DNA of 64,000 nucleotides from JAJVID01 sp963743425 (GTDB lineage Bacteria > Acidobacteriota > Blastocatellia > RBC074), in contig CAVUPU010000009.1 of NCBI GenBank assembly GCA_963743425.1, forward strand, positions 558,001-622,000, read 5' to 3'. Below are positions 1 through 10,643 of the stretch, piece after piece. Below the pieces are notes generated by a model. It was given only the letters and a program-made list of their open reading frames with translations. It was not told where the DNA came from and did not search any database. The stretch's first letter is position 1; each line of letters starts with the position of its first letter. The translations under genes were made by a program, and so were the position numbers.

Positions 1-1309
1 TGTCAGGATCCACGCGGTTGAACTGTCGTTGCGCCAGTGCAGCCTGGTAACGTAGTCGCTCGATCTGTTGTTGACGCGCCTGGTGGGCTTGATCACGGTT
101 TTGCCGGTGCGTGGCCATGGCCCGCGCATAGACGTCTAGTTCGACGGGAGAGAGGGCTTGAAAGAATGCTTCAAGGACGGCCTGATCAACAGGAATACCG
201 GGAATGTATTGGCAGACAGGTACGCGATATTGTTGGCGCAGGTGATTGCAGAGGTAGTAAGTAGCGGGCGTGTACTGAACGACCATTTTATGAGCGCACT
301 CGCCACAATAGAGCAGCCCGTGTAGAAGCGCCTGCCCGGCTCGCGGAATGCCGCGAGTTTTGTTGCGATCGTATTCGGCATGGTTATCACGGAGCATGGC
401 CTGGATTTTCTCAAAGGTCTCCCAGGAAACATAGGGCGGATACTTGTCGTTGACACGAATTTTCCAGTCTTCTATGGGGAGCCGTTTGCTGCGCGGCTGA
501 TGATTGGCAGTGGCGCGCGGTTTCCATCTGGTCCGTCCATAAACGAAAGCGCCGGCATAAGCGGGATTCTTAAGGATGGAGATGATGGCGCTGACGGTCG
601 GCGGTTTCCAGACGAGATCGCGAGAACGGTCGCGGCCTGGCAGCAGGAGTTGTTGTTGATTGAAATACTGAAGGACTTTGCTGGCTGTGCGGCGTTGAAG
701 AAAGGCGTCAAAGACCAGAGCGATACGATCTTGAACTTCGCGTGAAGAGTGTTTCCGCACCTGCCCGAGTTCATCGCGGACGAGGCCGATCGGGAGTTGC
801 AAAGCGAGATCGCCTCGCTCGGCTTTATTGAGGAGGCCGGCGTGCATGCGGGCTTTGATGGTATGTAATTCCATCTCCGAGAGAGTCCCCTTGAGGCCCA
901 GCAACAATCGACCGTTGGGAGTGGCGGGATCATAGATGCCATCGCGATCAGCGATGAGACAAGCTTTGAACCCGCAGATATCGAGCAGCGGATACCAGTC
1001 GGTGCAGTTGCGCGAGAGGCGTGTGACTTCGGTAGAGAGAATGATGCCGACGTGTTCCAAGGTAACTTTGGTGAGGAGTTCTTTGAAGCCCTCGCGATGT
1101 TGAGCGGCAGTTGCCGTCAGGCCCAGATCGGTATCAATGATCTCGATTTGATCATCACGCCAACCGAGACTGAGAGCGCGCTGCTTGAGAGCATATTGCA
1201 GGCGAAGGCTCTCCTGATTGGTCAAGACTTGATGAGGTGTCGACTGCCGAATGTAAATGATCGCTTGACGAGTTAGATGCTGTGTGGTGACCAGTTCTGA
1301 AATGCTCAT
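1..1309 (-). CDS. Serine recombinase (resolvase/invertase superfamily), 3' end outside window
   Basis: I translated this frame directly; it is open from an ATG at 1309 to the left edge, so only about 436 N-terminal residues are seen. The N-terminus has the serine-recombinase signature YIRQST, with the presumed catalytic Ser, followed by LSTEVTRLSRNCTDW and an SEMELHTIKAR helix typical of the resolvase domain. A recombinase domain follows (NPAYAGAFVYGRTRWKPR) and then a zinc-ribbon-like part (LLYCGECAHKM). The start has a strong Shine-Dalgarno (AGGAGG, 7 nt spacing). The enzyme family cuts and rejoins DNA through a serine-phosphodiester intermediate. The small ORF just upstream ends 3 bp before the start, so the two are probably co-transcribed as a mobile element. 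Family certain; target site unknown. Confidence 0.9.
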   Translation of the reverse strand, partial: MSISELVTTQHLTRQAIIYIRQSTPHQVLTNQESLRLQYALKQRALSLGWRDDQIEIIDTDLGLTATAAQHREGFKELLTKVTLEHVGIILSTEVTRLSRNCTDWYPLLDICGFKACLIADRDGIYDPATPNGRLLLGLKGTLSEMELHTIKARMHAGLLNKAERGDLALQLPIGLVRDELGQVRKHSSREVQDRIALVFDAFLQRRTASKVLQYFNQQQLLLPGRDRSRDLVWKPPTVSAIISILKNPAYAGAFVYGRTRWKPRATANHQPRSKRLPIEDWKIRVNDKYPPYVSWETFEKIQAMLRDNHAEYDRNKTRGIPRAGQALLHGLLYCGECAHKMVVQYTPATYYLCNHLRQQYRVPVCQYIPGIPVDQAVLEAFFQALSPVELDVYARAMATHRQNRDQAHQARQQQIERLRYQAALAQRQFNRVDPD

Positions 1310-1312
1310 AGA

Positions 1313-1690
1313 CTACCTCCTGGAGGATCGCTGTGATGTCCTCGATGAGTTGTTGCCTGATGTCAGAGGAGAGTCGTCCCCAGACGTCCTGCGGTTGGAT
1401 TGGCATAAGACCTCGTATTGATTGGCTAATGAGATGAATTCCTCAAGAGCCTGCGAGGTTAATTTGGTGCGGATGGTGGGGGGAAGGTGAGCCAGGTTGG
1501 TCGCGGTGACGGGTATCCGCAAAACAATCTTCTCCTGGTAACGGACGAAGACATGGCCGGATGCGTTGCAGGGGGTAGTGACAGAGATGACCTGAAAACG
1601 ACGCCCGAAAAGAGGGTGCGTTTGGTCAATGACCTCGATGCAACTGACTTCTTCTGATGGTGGGTTCTTGAAGGGGGTATTAAGTTGATT
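1313..1690 (-). CDS. Small partner ORF of the serine recombinase (DUF5372-like)
   Basis: The frame is open from the junction with the reverse-transcriptase fragment to a TAG at 1313. The segment IDQTHPLFGRRFQVISVT, then HVFVRYQEKIVLRIPVTATN and a helical tail, resembles the small DUF5372-like proteins that accompany recombinases and IS elements; I name that family from memory. No ATG or GTG lies in frame near the 5' end. The only obvious alternative start is a TTG at 1522, which would lose the conserved half, so the 5' end is probably truncated or mutated where it meets the intron fragment near 1700. Its stop codon sits beside the recombinase ribosome-binding site, which implies translational linkage. 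Function unknown. Confidence 0.5.
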   Translation of the reverse strand, partial: NQLNTPFKNPPSEEVSCIEVIDQTHPLFGRRFQVISVTTPCNASGHVFVRYQEKIVLRIPVTATNLAHLPPTIRTKLTSQALEEFISLANQYEVLCQSNRRTSGDDSPLTSGNNSSRTSQRSSRR

Positions 1691-1704
1691 GGTCGTTCGA
1701 CACT

Positions 1705-2493
1705 GTGAGCCACACGGTGTTGTTAGGAAAAGTAGCAGAGCGAATCAATGACCGGGACGTGATGCGATTGCTCTCGATGATCCTCAAGGCATCGGGGAAA
1801 AGGGGCGTTCCTCAGGGCGGATTGATCTCGCCCGTCCTCAGTAACCTCTATCTCAACGAGGTGGATCGGATGCTGGAGAGGGCGAAGGAGACGACGCGAG
1901 AGGGCCAGTACATCTTTATCGAATACGCGCGATTTGCGGACGATCTGGTGATTCTGGTCAACGCCTTCCCGCGACACGACTGGCTGCTCAAGGCCGTAGA
2001 AAAGCGACTGCGCGAAGAACTCGCCAAACTCGAGGTCGAAATCAATGAAGAAAAGAGTCGGATCGTAGACCTGGCGAAAGGAGAGAGCTTCGGATTCCTG
2101 GGGTTTGATTTCCGCCGCATTCGCTCACGCCGAGGAGTGTGGCGGCCGCACTACACGCCCAAACGCAAGAAGCGGAAGGAAGTAATGCGCAAACTCAAGG
2201 AAGTCTTCCGGCGCTACCAAAGCCAACCGGTGGATCGGATTATTAAGGTGATCACCCCGATCCAGCGCGGCTGGGTGAACTACTTTCGCATCGGGTATGC
2301 GGGGCCGTGCTTCAACTTCATTCGAGATTGGGTAGAAAAGAAGATCCGGCGACATCTGATGCGTGCGCGGAAGCGCAAAGGCTTCGGCTGGAAGAGGTGG
2401 AGTAGGCAGTGGTTGTACGATGAACTGGGGTTATTCAATGATTACCGAATTCGACGACCAGCCTTACTGCCGAAAGCGCTCCCAGCACGATAA
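1705..2493 (+). pseudogene. ltrA: Group II intron reverse transcriptase/maturase, C-terminal fragment
   Basis: Residues from about 30 onward match RT domains 4-7 and the maturase domain: GVPQGGLISPVLSNLYLNEVD, the catalytic box YARFADDLVILV with FADD, FGFLGFDFRRIRSRRG, then the thumb/maturase motif PIQRGWVNYFRIG and a basic C-terminus. A complete protein of this family is roughly 420-450 residues. This one lacks RT domains 0-3, including the first catalytic aspartate, so it cannot be active. The left break abuts the serine-recombinase element and the GTG at 1705 is only the first available start. The family copies intron RNA into DNA and helps splicing. Confidence 0.85.
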
Positions 2494-2690
2494 GTCACAT
2501 AACCCTTGAAGTGAAGTTAACAGGAAAGCGCAGTGCGGGAAATCCGCACGCTGCGTTTGAACGGGCGGGGACTGGAAACGGACTCACGGAAAGACTCGTG
2601 AGGCACTCCCAGAGGAAACGGGGAGTAACGGATAGGTCAATCCTAAGGGAGCACCGCGCCAGTCCTCGACCCTACTGATTTAGACACCAG
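2494..2690 (+). other. Probable 3' RNA remnant of the group II intron
   Basis: The stretch after the reverse transcriptase contains the hairpin GTGCGGGAAATCCGCAC and further short complementary segments such as GACTCACGGAAAGACTCGTG, as expected for the intron RNA that follows a maturase ORF (domain IV end and beyond). I could not define domain V or the 3' splice site by eye. No coding potential is evident. The remainder up to 2884 holds only the perfect hairpin at 2707-2762 and about 120 bp in which I see nothing. Confidence 0.45.
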
Positions 2691-2706
2691 TTTCTATTAC
2701 TAGACA

Positions 2707-2762
2707 CCTTTGAGTGTCTAATAGTAGACATCAACTGGTGTCTACTATTAGACACTCAAAGG
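2707..2762. repeat. Perfect 24-bp inverted repeat built from TGTCTA/TAGACA words
   Basis: The left arm at 2707-2730 and right arm at 2739-2762 are perfect complements around an 8-nt loop (TCAACTGG). A second, competing pairing exists between TAGACACCAGTT just upstream and AACTGGTGTCTA overlapping the loop and right arm. The hexamer TGTCTA or its complement TAGACA recurs several times in about 80 bp. There is no T-run, so a simple intrinsic terminator is not obvious. It lies between the intron remnant and the 3' end of the TPR gene. Confidence 0.85.
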
Positions 2763-2884
2763 CGCGCAACTCAATAACAGATAGAGCAATCGTCTTCCCT
2801 CTGGCCAGCCTGGCTTCGACTCCCGCAATACAAGCGGCGCCCTCGGCTGAAAAATCAACCAGCGACCTGTAGCTTTCCAAACTT

Positions 2885-3967
2885 TCAGTTCTTCGTCGCC
2901 GCCTTCTGTTGTTCGATCGCTTTCTTCACCTTGTCCAGCGTCTGCCGAACCTGCTCGACATCGGGGGCGTCGGGGGCTTCTTTCAAATAGGCCTCCAATT
3001 GCCCGGCGGCCTTATCGAGCCTCTGCCGGCGCAGGTTGAGATTGAACAGGATTTGTCGAATATAGACGAACTCCCTCTTGCCCAATTCCAGCGCGCGCGT
3101 CAGTTCTTTCTCCGCGCGGTCGTAATCGGGAGGCTGCTTCGACATGAGGGCCTCGCCCAGCTTGAGATGCGACATCGGGTAGGAGTCACCCGCCCTGGCG
3201 ACGTTTTCGAGCGCGACAATAGCTTCGTCGTAGCGCTTCTGATCAACAAAGAGGATTCCCAGATTGATGTGCGGGAGGGCGAATTTAGGGTTGATGGCGA
3301 TGGCTTTCTCGAACTCGGTCTGAGCTTCAGCCGGTTTCTTCAGGATGGCAAACTGCTCGCCCAGTTTATTGATCGCGGCCAGATATTCGGGAAATATCCT
3401 GATCGCGGCCTGAAACAGCGCGACCGCTTCTTCGAGCTTGTTTTCGCGGGCGCGTTTCAATCCATTCTCGTAATTCTTCTTCGCGTCTTTCGGAGCCTGC
3501 TGTAGATCGGCGACTGAGATTATTCTCTCTTTGGATCTGACGGTTATCCCTTCGCCTTTTTCCTTGAGATAAATATGCGCTGTGAAGGTGCGCGTGAAAT
3601 TGCCGTAAAGCTCCACGCTTTCCTGGCTCGTCTCGTAAGCGCGGCTGTCCGATGGAACCACAATTTTATAGGTCCCGTTCGACAGCGAGCGGAACTCGAA
3701 ATTTCCCACCGAATCGGAAAAGACCTCGTTGACGATTCCGCCGGTGTTGAGTTCCAGCACGACGCGAAGACGCTGATCGGGCAGATTGCCGGAGGGCATA
3801 AAAATCTTGCCGCGAATAGTGTGCGAGACGCCGCGTCCCGGAGTGTTCGGGTTGTTGGTCCCTCCGCCGCTCTGCGCAAGCGACTGCGCGGCGCAGGCCG
3901 AGAGAACGATGAACAGAGAAAGGGCCTGTGAGAAGGCTCTGTAGAAAAGAACGGGCTGACCTGCCAT
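2885..3967 (-). CDS. Secreted TPR protein with carboxypeptidase-regulatory-like domain
   Basis: 360 residues. A signal peptide (about 1-32, hydrophobic core and AQSLAQ) precedes a Gly/Asn-rich linker. A beta-sandwich of the CarboxypepD_reg type follows (about 50-140; IRGKIFMPSGNLPDQ, SDSVGNFEFRSLSNGTYKI). Residues about 165-345 are TPR helices (e.g. AAINKLGEQFAILKKPAEA, ALPHINLGILFVDQKRYDE). The start is supported by GGAGG 6 nt before the ATG. Such proteins are exported and act as scaffolds; no enzymatic motif is visible. It is separated from the upstream HU gene by a perfect 29-bp hairpin. Specific function unknown. Confidence 0.85.
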   Translation of the reverse strand: MAGQPVLFYRAFSQALSLFIVLSACAAQSLAQSGGGTNNPNTPGRGVSHTIRGKIFMPSGNLPDQRLRVVLELNTGGIVNEVFSDSVGNFEFRSLSNGTYKIVVPSDSRAYETSQESVELYGNFTRTFTAHIYLKEKGEGITVRSKERIISVADLQQAPKDAKKNYENGLKRARENKLEEAVALFQAAIRIFPEYLAAINKLGEQFAILKKPAEAQTEFEKAIAINPKFALPHINLGILFVDQKRYDEAIVALENVARAGDSYPMSHLKLGEALMSKQPPDYDRAEKELTRALELGKREFVYIRQILFNLNLRRQRLDKAAGQLEAYLKEAPDAPDVEQVRQTLDKVKKAIEQQKAATKN

Positions 3968-4030
3968 AACGCGCCTCCAAGTGATAGGGGAAAATTCCAG
4001 AGACGGTTGGAGAGAAAATCATTTTCCATT

Positions 4031-4105
4031 TTCCATATTACATCTTTCATTTGTCATTGCCGGAGCTGATTTTCTTCAATGACAAATGAAAGATGTAATA
4101 TGGAA
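4031..4105. repeat. Perfect 29-bp inverted repeat, likely terminator or structural hairpin
   Basis: Arms 4031-4059 and 4077-4105 are exact complements with a 17-nt loop. The hairpin lies 17 bp beyond the HU stop codon on the minus strand and upstream of the TPR gene, so it could end HU transcription. There is no clean T-tract. Confidence 0.85.
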
Positions 4106-4122
4106 TATGGAATATGGAATGG

Positions 4123-4503
4123 TCAGCTTTCCGCGCCCGCTTCAGCCGCCATTTTGTCGCTATCGGCTTCGTCGACGTCGTCATCGTCGTCATCAAACAC
4201 GCCGGCTTCAAAACCGTCGCCATCCGCCTGGGCGTTGATCAACTCTTTGAGTTCCTTGCCAGGTTTGAAATAGGGGACGCGTTTGGCTGGGATGTCTACC
4301 GGAGCGCCTGTTTTTGGATTGCGACCCCGCCTGGCGTCGCGCTGGCGCACACGGAAACTGCCGAAGCCCCGCAACTCGATCTTCTCTCCACGATTGAGCG
4401 CTTGGATAATATTTTTGAAGACCTCTTCGACGATCACCTCCGAGTCTTTTTTGGTCAACTCGGCTGCGCGCGCCACTTCTTCCACCAATTCTGCTTTAGT
4501 CAT
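4123..4503 (-). CDS. hup: HU-family DNA-binding protein with acidic tail
   Basis: 126 residues. The first 90 form a standard HU/IHF domain: MTKAELVEEVARAAELTKKD, then GEKIELRGFGSFRVRQRDAR and the DNA-contact arm GRNPKTGAPVDIPAKRVPYFKPGK. HU bends DNA and compacts the nucleoid as a dimer. Beyond the usual length there is a tail of about 35 residues rich in Asp and Glu (DDDDDDVDEADSD), which is uncommon for HU and could modulate DNA affinity. The ATG at 4503 follows a strong GGAGGAGC ribosome site. The gene lies between sppA and the TPR protein on the same strand. Confidence 0.95.
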   Translation of the reverse strand: MTKAELVEEVARAAELTKKDSEVIVEEVFKNIIQALNRGEKIELRGFGSFRVRQRDARRGRNPKTGAPVDIPAKRVPYFKPGKELKELINAQADGDGFEAGVFDDDDDDVDEADSDKMAAEAGAES

Positions 4504-4553
4504 TGCTCCTCCGTTTGACGGTGAGTCGGATCAAACAGCTTGAGAACAACAGA

Positions 4554-5501
4554 TCACTTCCATTGATATTTGAACTTGACCGACGTATCGATATCCATCA
4601 ACTGGTTCGGCAGTTGGCTGGGGGAGATATCTTTGATTTTCGTCGCTCCGAGCAGCAGATCGAGTAATGTCAATCCTTCTTTCTGCTTCGGCGGCGTAAC
4701 GATCTGCGGCTCGCCTTTGATTTGGGCCAGTTTGGCCGTCGCCTTGACCGCGTCCTCGTAATTACCGATCTCGTCAACCAGCCCGTTTTTCTTCGCTGTT
4801 TCGCCGGTGTAAACGCGACCGTCGGCGAGCCGGACTACATGCTCTCTGGTTATCTCGACGCCCGCCTCTTTCTTTCCATGCCGGCCTTCGGCCACGGCGC
4901 CGACGAACTGGTTGTAGAGTTCGTCAATCATCGACTGAAAATACTTCTTTTCGGATTCAGTCAACTCGCGTGTCGGCGAGCCTGTGTCTTTGAACTCGCC
5001 GCTTTTGAACACAACGGGTTTCAGCTTCGCCCACTCGGCCAGGTCCTTGTAATTTATCCATTCGGCGATCACGCCGATGCTTCCAGTGACAGTGCCCGGA
5101 TTGGCGAAGATTTTGTCGGCGGGGCAGGCGATGTAATAACCGCCGGACGCCGCCACGCTGGCCATTGATACAACGACCTTCTTCTTCTTATCGTCCTTGA
5201 CGCGTTTGACCTCGCGGTAGATCTCCTGTGAAGCCGAAACGCCGCCGCCGGGGCTGTCAACGCGAAGGATGATGGCCTTGACGCGCGAATCATCGCCGTA
5301 CTGCTTCAGGTGGCGGTTGACGTTCTTTGCCATCGCGTCATCGATCACGCCCTCGACCGGGATCATGGCGATGCGGTCGCCGCCGGCCGAAAACCCCTCG
5401 CCGTCCGTCATCACCGTCATGATCGCAAAGAGGCTGACGACGAACAGACCGCAAAGGATTGCGCCGATAACCAAAATCCACGCAAGAGAGTTTCTTTTCA
5501 T
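4554..5501 (-). CDS. sppA: Signal peptide peptidase SppA (short form)
   Basis: 315 residues. An N-terminal membrane anchor (about 8-30) is followed by one Clp-like serine-protease fold. The nucleophile region SVAASGGYYIACPADKIFAN holds the catalytic Ser, and a downstream Lys in VVFKSGEFKDTGSPTRELT matches the Ser/Lys dyad of bacterial SppA. The family degrades signal peptides left in the membrane after secretion. The length fits the single-domain type found in Bacillus and many environmental bacteria rather than the double-domain E. coli enzyme. The ATG at 5501 has no clear Shine-Dalgarno. rpsA lies upstream on the same strand. Confidence 0.93.
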   Translation of the reverse strand: MKRNSLAWILVIGAILCGLFVVSLFAIMTVMTDGEGFSAGGDRIAMIPVEGVIDDAMAKNVNRHLKQYGDDSRVKAIILRVDSPGGGVSASQEIYREVKRVKDDKKKKVVVSMASVAASGGYYIACPADKIFANPGTVTGSIGVIAEWINYKDLAEWAKLKPVVFKSGEFKDTGSPTRELTESEKKYFQSMIDELYNQFVGAVAEGRHGKKEAGVEITREHVVRLADGRVYTGETAKKNGLVDEIGNYEDAVKATAKLAQIKGEPQIVTPPKQKEGLTLLDLLLGATKIKDISPSQLPNQLMDIDTSVKFKYQWK

Positions 5502-5659
5502 AACAGATAACTGATTTATTGAGCGACCGGCAAGATCAGCGTTTCAAGATGAACCGCAAAAAGCGAACAGCGGGCGCCGGCGGTCGCTCGGCGATTGATC
5601 GCTTCGCCCGCCGTTTGTCGCCCACTGTCTACCGCCAACCAACAATCGGTCCGGCGCGC

Positions 5660-7558
<1,899 letters not shown>

Positions 7559-7804
7559 TGAAATTGGACTTCCTCCTGGGAAAACTACACGAGTAGCGCT
7601 AGCGACTCGGTCATCCGCGATCTTTGTAGAATGTAAAGAGCGCGGATTGAAAGAATATGAATGATAAACCTTCAGCGCGGATTTGCCAAACGAAGGGATT
7701 GCGGATTGCGGATTGCGGATTGCGGATTGCTTTTTGTTTTTGAATGAAAAATTTTCAAGCTTGTCGTGCGCGATTGTCTGAATGTCGCTGGATCCGGGGC
7801 GCAA

Positions 7805-8698
<894 letters not shown>

Positions 8699-8963
8699 TG
8701 TTTTCCTCTTTGCTATTCACGTCTGCGGGTGAGCGAGTTGCGGTCGATGGCGAATAACTCCTGTGCAGTATTTAGAAATTTTCCGTGGTTGAAGCCAAGA
8801 CTCTACGGTCTCGTCTATACCTTGTCAAGATGAGGCGCTTTGCGGCGCCGTAGCTTAAAACGCTGAGGCTGAAGAGGGGATTGTTTCTTCGCAGATAATT
8901 GAGCGGAGTATGTGTCTTCTCCTGGCGCCGCTCTTTTATAACGACAGACTTTGGTCGTTATTT

Positions 8964-9053
8964 CGGCCACCAGATAGAAAAATAGCGGACGGGGAAATAA
9001 GAAACTCCATTTTTCCGTCCGCCATTTTTCTATCTGGCAAGTCTTAGTGGCCG
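8964..9053. repeat. Long imperfect inverted repeat in the ispH upstream gap
   Basis: Arms 8970-8992 and 9015-9037 match at 22 of 23 positions (CCAGATAGAAAAATNGCGGACGG). Flanking CGGCCAC and GTGGCCG extend the structure. It lies in the 360-bp gap between the ispH start and the repeat-protein stop; I see no gene in the rest of the gap. It may terminate transcription of the minus-strand gene at 9063. Confidence 0.8.
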
Positions 9054-9062
9054 GAATGTGGC

Positions 9063-9686
9063 CTACCGCACACGCCGTGAACCGGCCTGGCGGTTATCCT
9101 CACGCGCCTGGGCGCGCGTCTCCGGCCTGACGCAGACGAGATCGCCCGGAAAAGCTTCGCGCCAGACATAGCCTTGTTTGCAAGTGTCCTCGCCTGGGAT
9201 GCGTCGCGAGTCGGCCTGCCGGTTGTCCCTGGCCGTCTGCGAGCGCGTTTCCGGCGTCACGCAAACGCGATCTCCGGGCCCCGCCTCGCGCCAGACGAAG
9301 CCGTCTTGGCAGGTGCCCGGTCCGTGGTGTAACTCGCGGCGTGAGCGGCCCAAGCGGTTGTCCTCCTTTGCCTGGGCGCGCGTCTCCGGCCTGACGCAGA
9401 CGAGATCGCCCGGAAAAGCTTCGCGCCAGACATAGCCTTGTTTGCAAGTGTCCTCGCCAGGGATGCGTCGCGAGTCGGCCTGCCGGTTGTCCCTGGCCGT
9501 CTGCGAGCGCGTTTCCGGCGTCACGCAGACCCGATCTCCGGGCCCCGCCTCGCGCCAGACGAAGCCGTCTTGGCAGGTGTCTCGTCCGTGGTGCAATCTC
9601 TGGGGGTGAATCCCCAGCGTCGGTTGTTGGAACAGGATAAGCGCCGCCGCGCCTAATCCTATAATTGTGACAAGTCTTTTCAGCAT
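9063..9686 (-). CDS. Secreted protein of four cysteine-containing ~44-residue repeats
   Basis: 207 residues. A signal peptide (about 1-25) is followed by four units of the form TCxxGFVWREAxPGDxVCVxPETR, then a short Gln/Asn/Arg linker. Each unit has two Cys, suggesting one disulfide per unit in the periplasm or outside the cell. The unit resembles a motif I have seen in uncharacterised secreted proteins of soil bacteria; no activity is known to me. Units alternate as A-B-A-B and the DNA shows a recent duplication of an A-B pair (264-bp period). No operon partner is clear; a response regulator follows upstream on the same strand. Confidence 0.8.
   Translation of the reverse strand: MLKRLVTIIGLGAAALILFQQPTLGIHPQRLHHGRDTCQDGFVWREAGPGDRVCVTPETRSQTARDNRQADSRRIPGEDTCKQGYVWREAFPGDLVCVRPETRAQAKEDNRLGRSRRELHHGPGTCQDGFVWREAGPGDRVCVTPETRSQTARDNRQADSRRIPGEDTCKQGYVWREAFPGDLVCVRPETRAQAREDNRQAGSRRVR
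9107..9600. repeat. 264-bp tandem duplication inside the repeat-protein gene
   Basis: The segment starting at 9107 recurs at 9371 almost base for base over about 200 bp (e.g. one substitution in the CTCGCC(T/A)GGGATGCG stretch). The period of 264 bp equals 88 codons, so the reading frame is preserved. The near identity, including silent sites, points to a recent duplication or ongoing conversion. Confidence 0.9.
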
Positions 9687-9861
9687 AATTTTCTCCTTTT
9701 AGTTTTTCCTTCAGTCAAATCCGAAACTGTTGTTTCTCCCACTCCATCTCTCGCGCCGGAGTGAACTCGAGTTGATGAAACGTCACTTGCGCTTCATTCA
9801 CGGGCATACTACAGGAGGATGAAGCCGTTGAGAGCTGAGCAGGTTCACAGTAACGTGAAGG

Positions 9862-10506
9862 TCAGATGAGACGGTTGCGGAGAGCTTTGGCCACGGCCTC
9901 GGTCTTGGAATGGACCTGGAGTTTTTCGTAGATTTTCTGGAGGTGGAAGTTGATCGTGCTGGTGGTGACGCCCAGTTCGGCCGCGGCGGTCTTGTAATTA
10001 TGGCCTTCGACCAGCAGTTTTAGTAACCGGATTTCGTGCGGGGTGAGTTGATAGTCTACGCGTTCGGGCGGACGAATTTGTTTAAACAGGCGAATGACGC
10101 GGCTGGCGATTTCGGGCGACATTGGCGCGCCGCCGCGCACCGCGTCGCGCATCCCCTCGATCAGGCGCGCGGGCTGAGTCTTCTTCAGGATATAGCCGGA
10201 AGCGCCGGCGCAGAGCGCCTCGAAGACGCGGTCATCGTCCTCATGGATCGTTTGCACCAGCAGGAGCAATTGCGGGTAACGCTCTTTCAGAATGCGGATG
10301 CCTTCGATGCCGCTCATTCCGGGCAGGCCGATGTCGGTCAAGACGATGTCGGGCAACGCGGCCCCAATCTTGCTGAGCGCCACTTCGACCGACCCATAGC
10401 TGCCCGTGCAGCGAAAGCCTTCCGTCCCGCCGATCAGGGCCGCCAGGTAATCGCGGAATTCGCGGTGGTCTTCGATTATCGCTACTTTGATCTCTGCTTC
10501 TGCCAT
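9862..10506 (-). CDS. NarL/LuxR-family response regulator
   Basis: 214 residues. The N-terminal receiver domain has acidic pocket residues in IIEDH, the phospho-acceptor Asp in IVLTDIGLPGMSG, and the conserved Lys in YILKKTQ. The C-terminal LuxR-type helix-turn-helix (about 150-210) reads LTPHEIRLLKLLVEG, then YKTAAAELGVTTSTINFHLQ. It should act as a DNA-binding regulator activated by the large sensor kinase encoded 137 bp upstream on the same strand. Pairing is inferred from proximity and from HisKA_3 kinases normally serving NarL-type regulators. Confidence 0.93.
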   Translation of the reverse strand: MAEAEIKVAIIEDHREFRDYLAALIGGTEGFRCTGSYGSVEVALSKIGAALPDIVLTDIGLPGMSGIEGIRILKERYPQLLLLVQTIHEDDDRVFEALCAGASGYILKKTQPARLIEGMRDAVRGGAPMSPEIASRVIRLFKQIRPPERVDYQLTPHEIRLLKLLVEGHNYKTAAAELGVTTSTINFHLQKIYEKLQVHSKTEAVAKALRNRLI

Positions 10507-10643
10507 AGGACTGGCCGCATTCTACTCGCTCGCTGGCGCTGTGGCCCTGTGAATTTTCACAGGGGCTTCAATAGACATTATCAGCGCCTTTCCCCGTGTT
10601 CCCGCGCTCCCCGTGGTTTGGATCTTCCTAAAACCGATAAAGT

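Noticed and set aside
7559..7804. N-terminal extension of ribosomal protein S1
   Set aside because: The added 82 residues translate the heptamer repeat and leader; the ATG at 7558 with AGGAGG upstream matches the family start.
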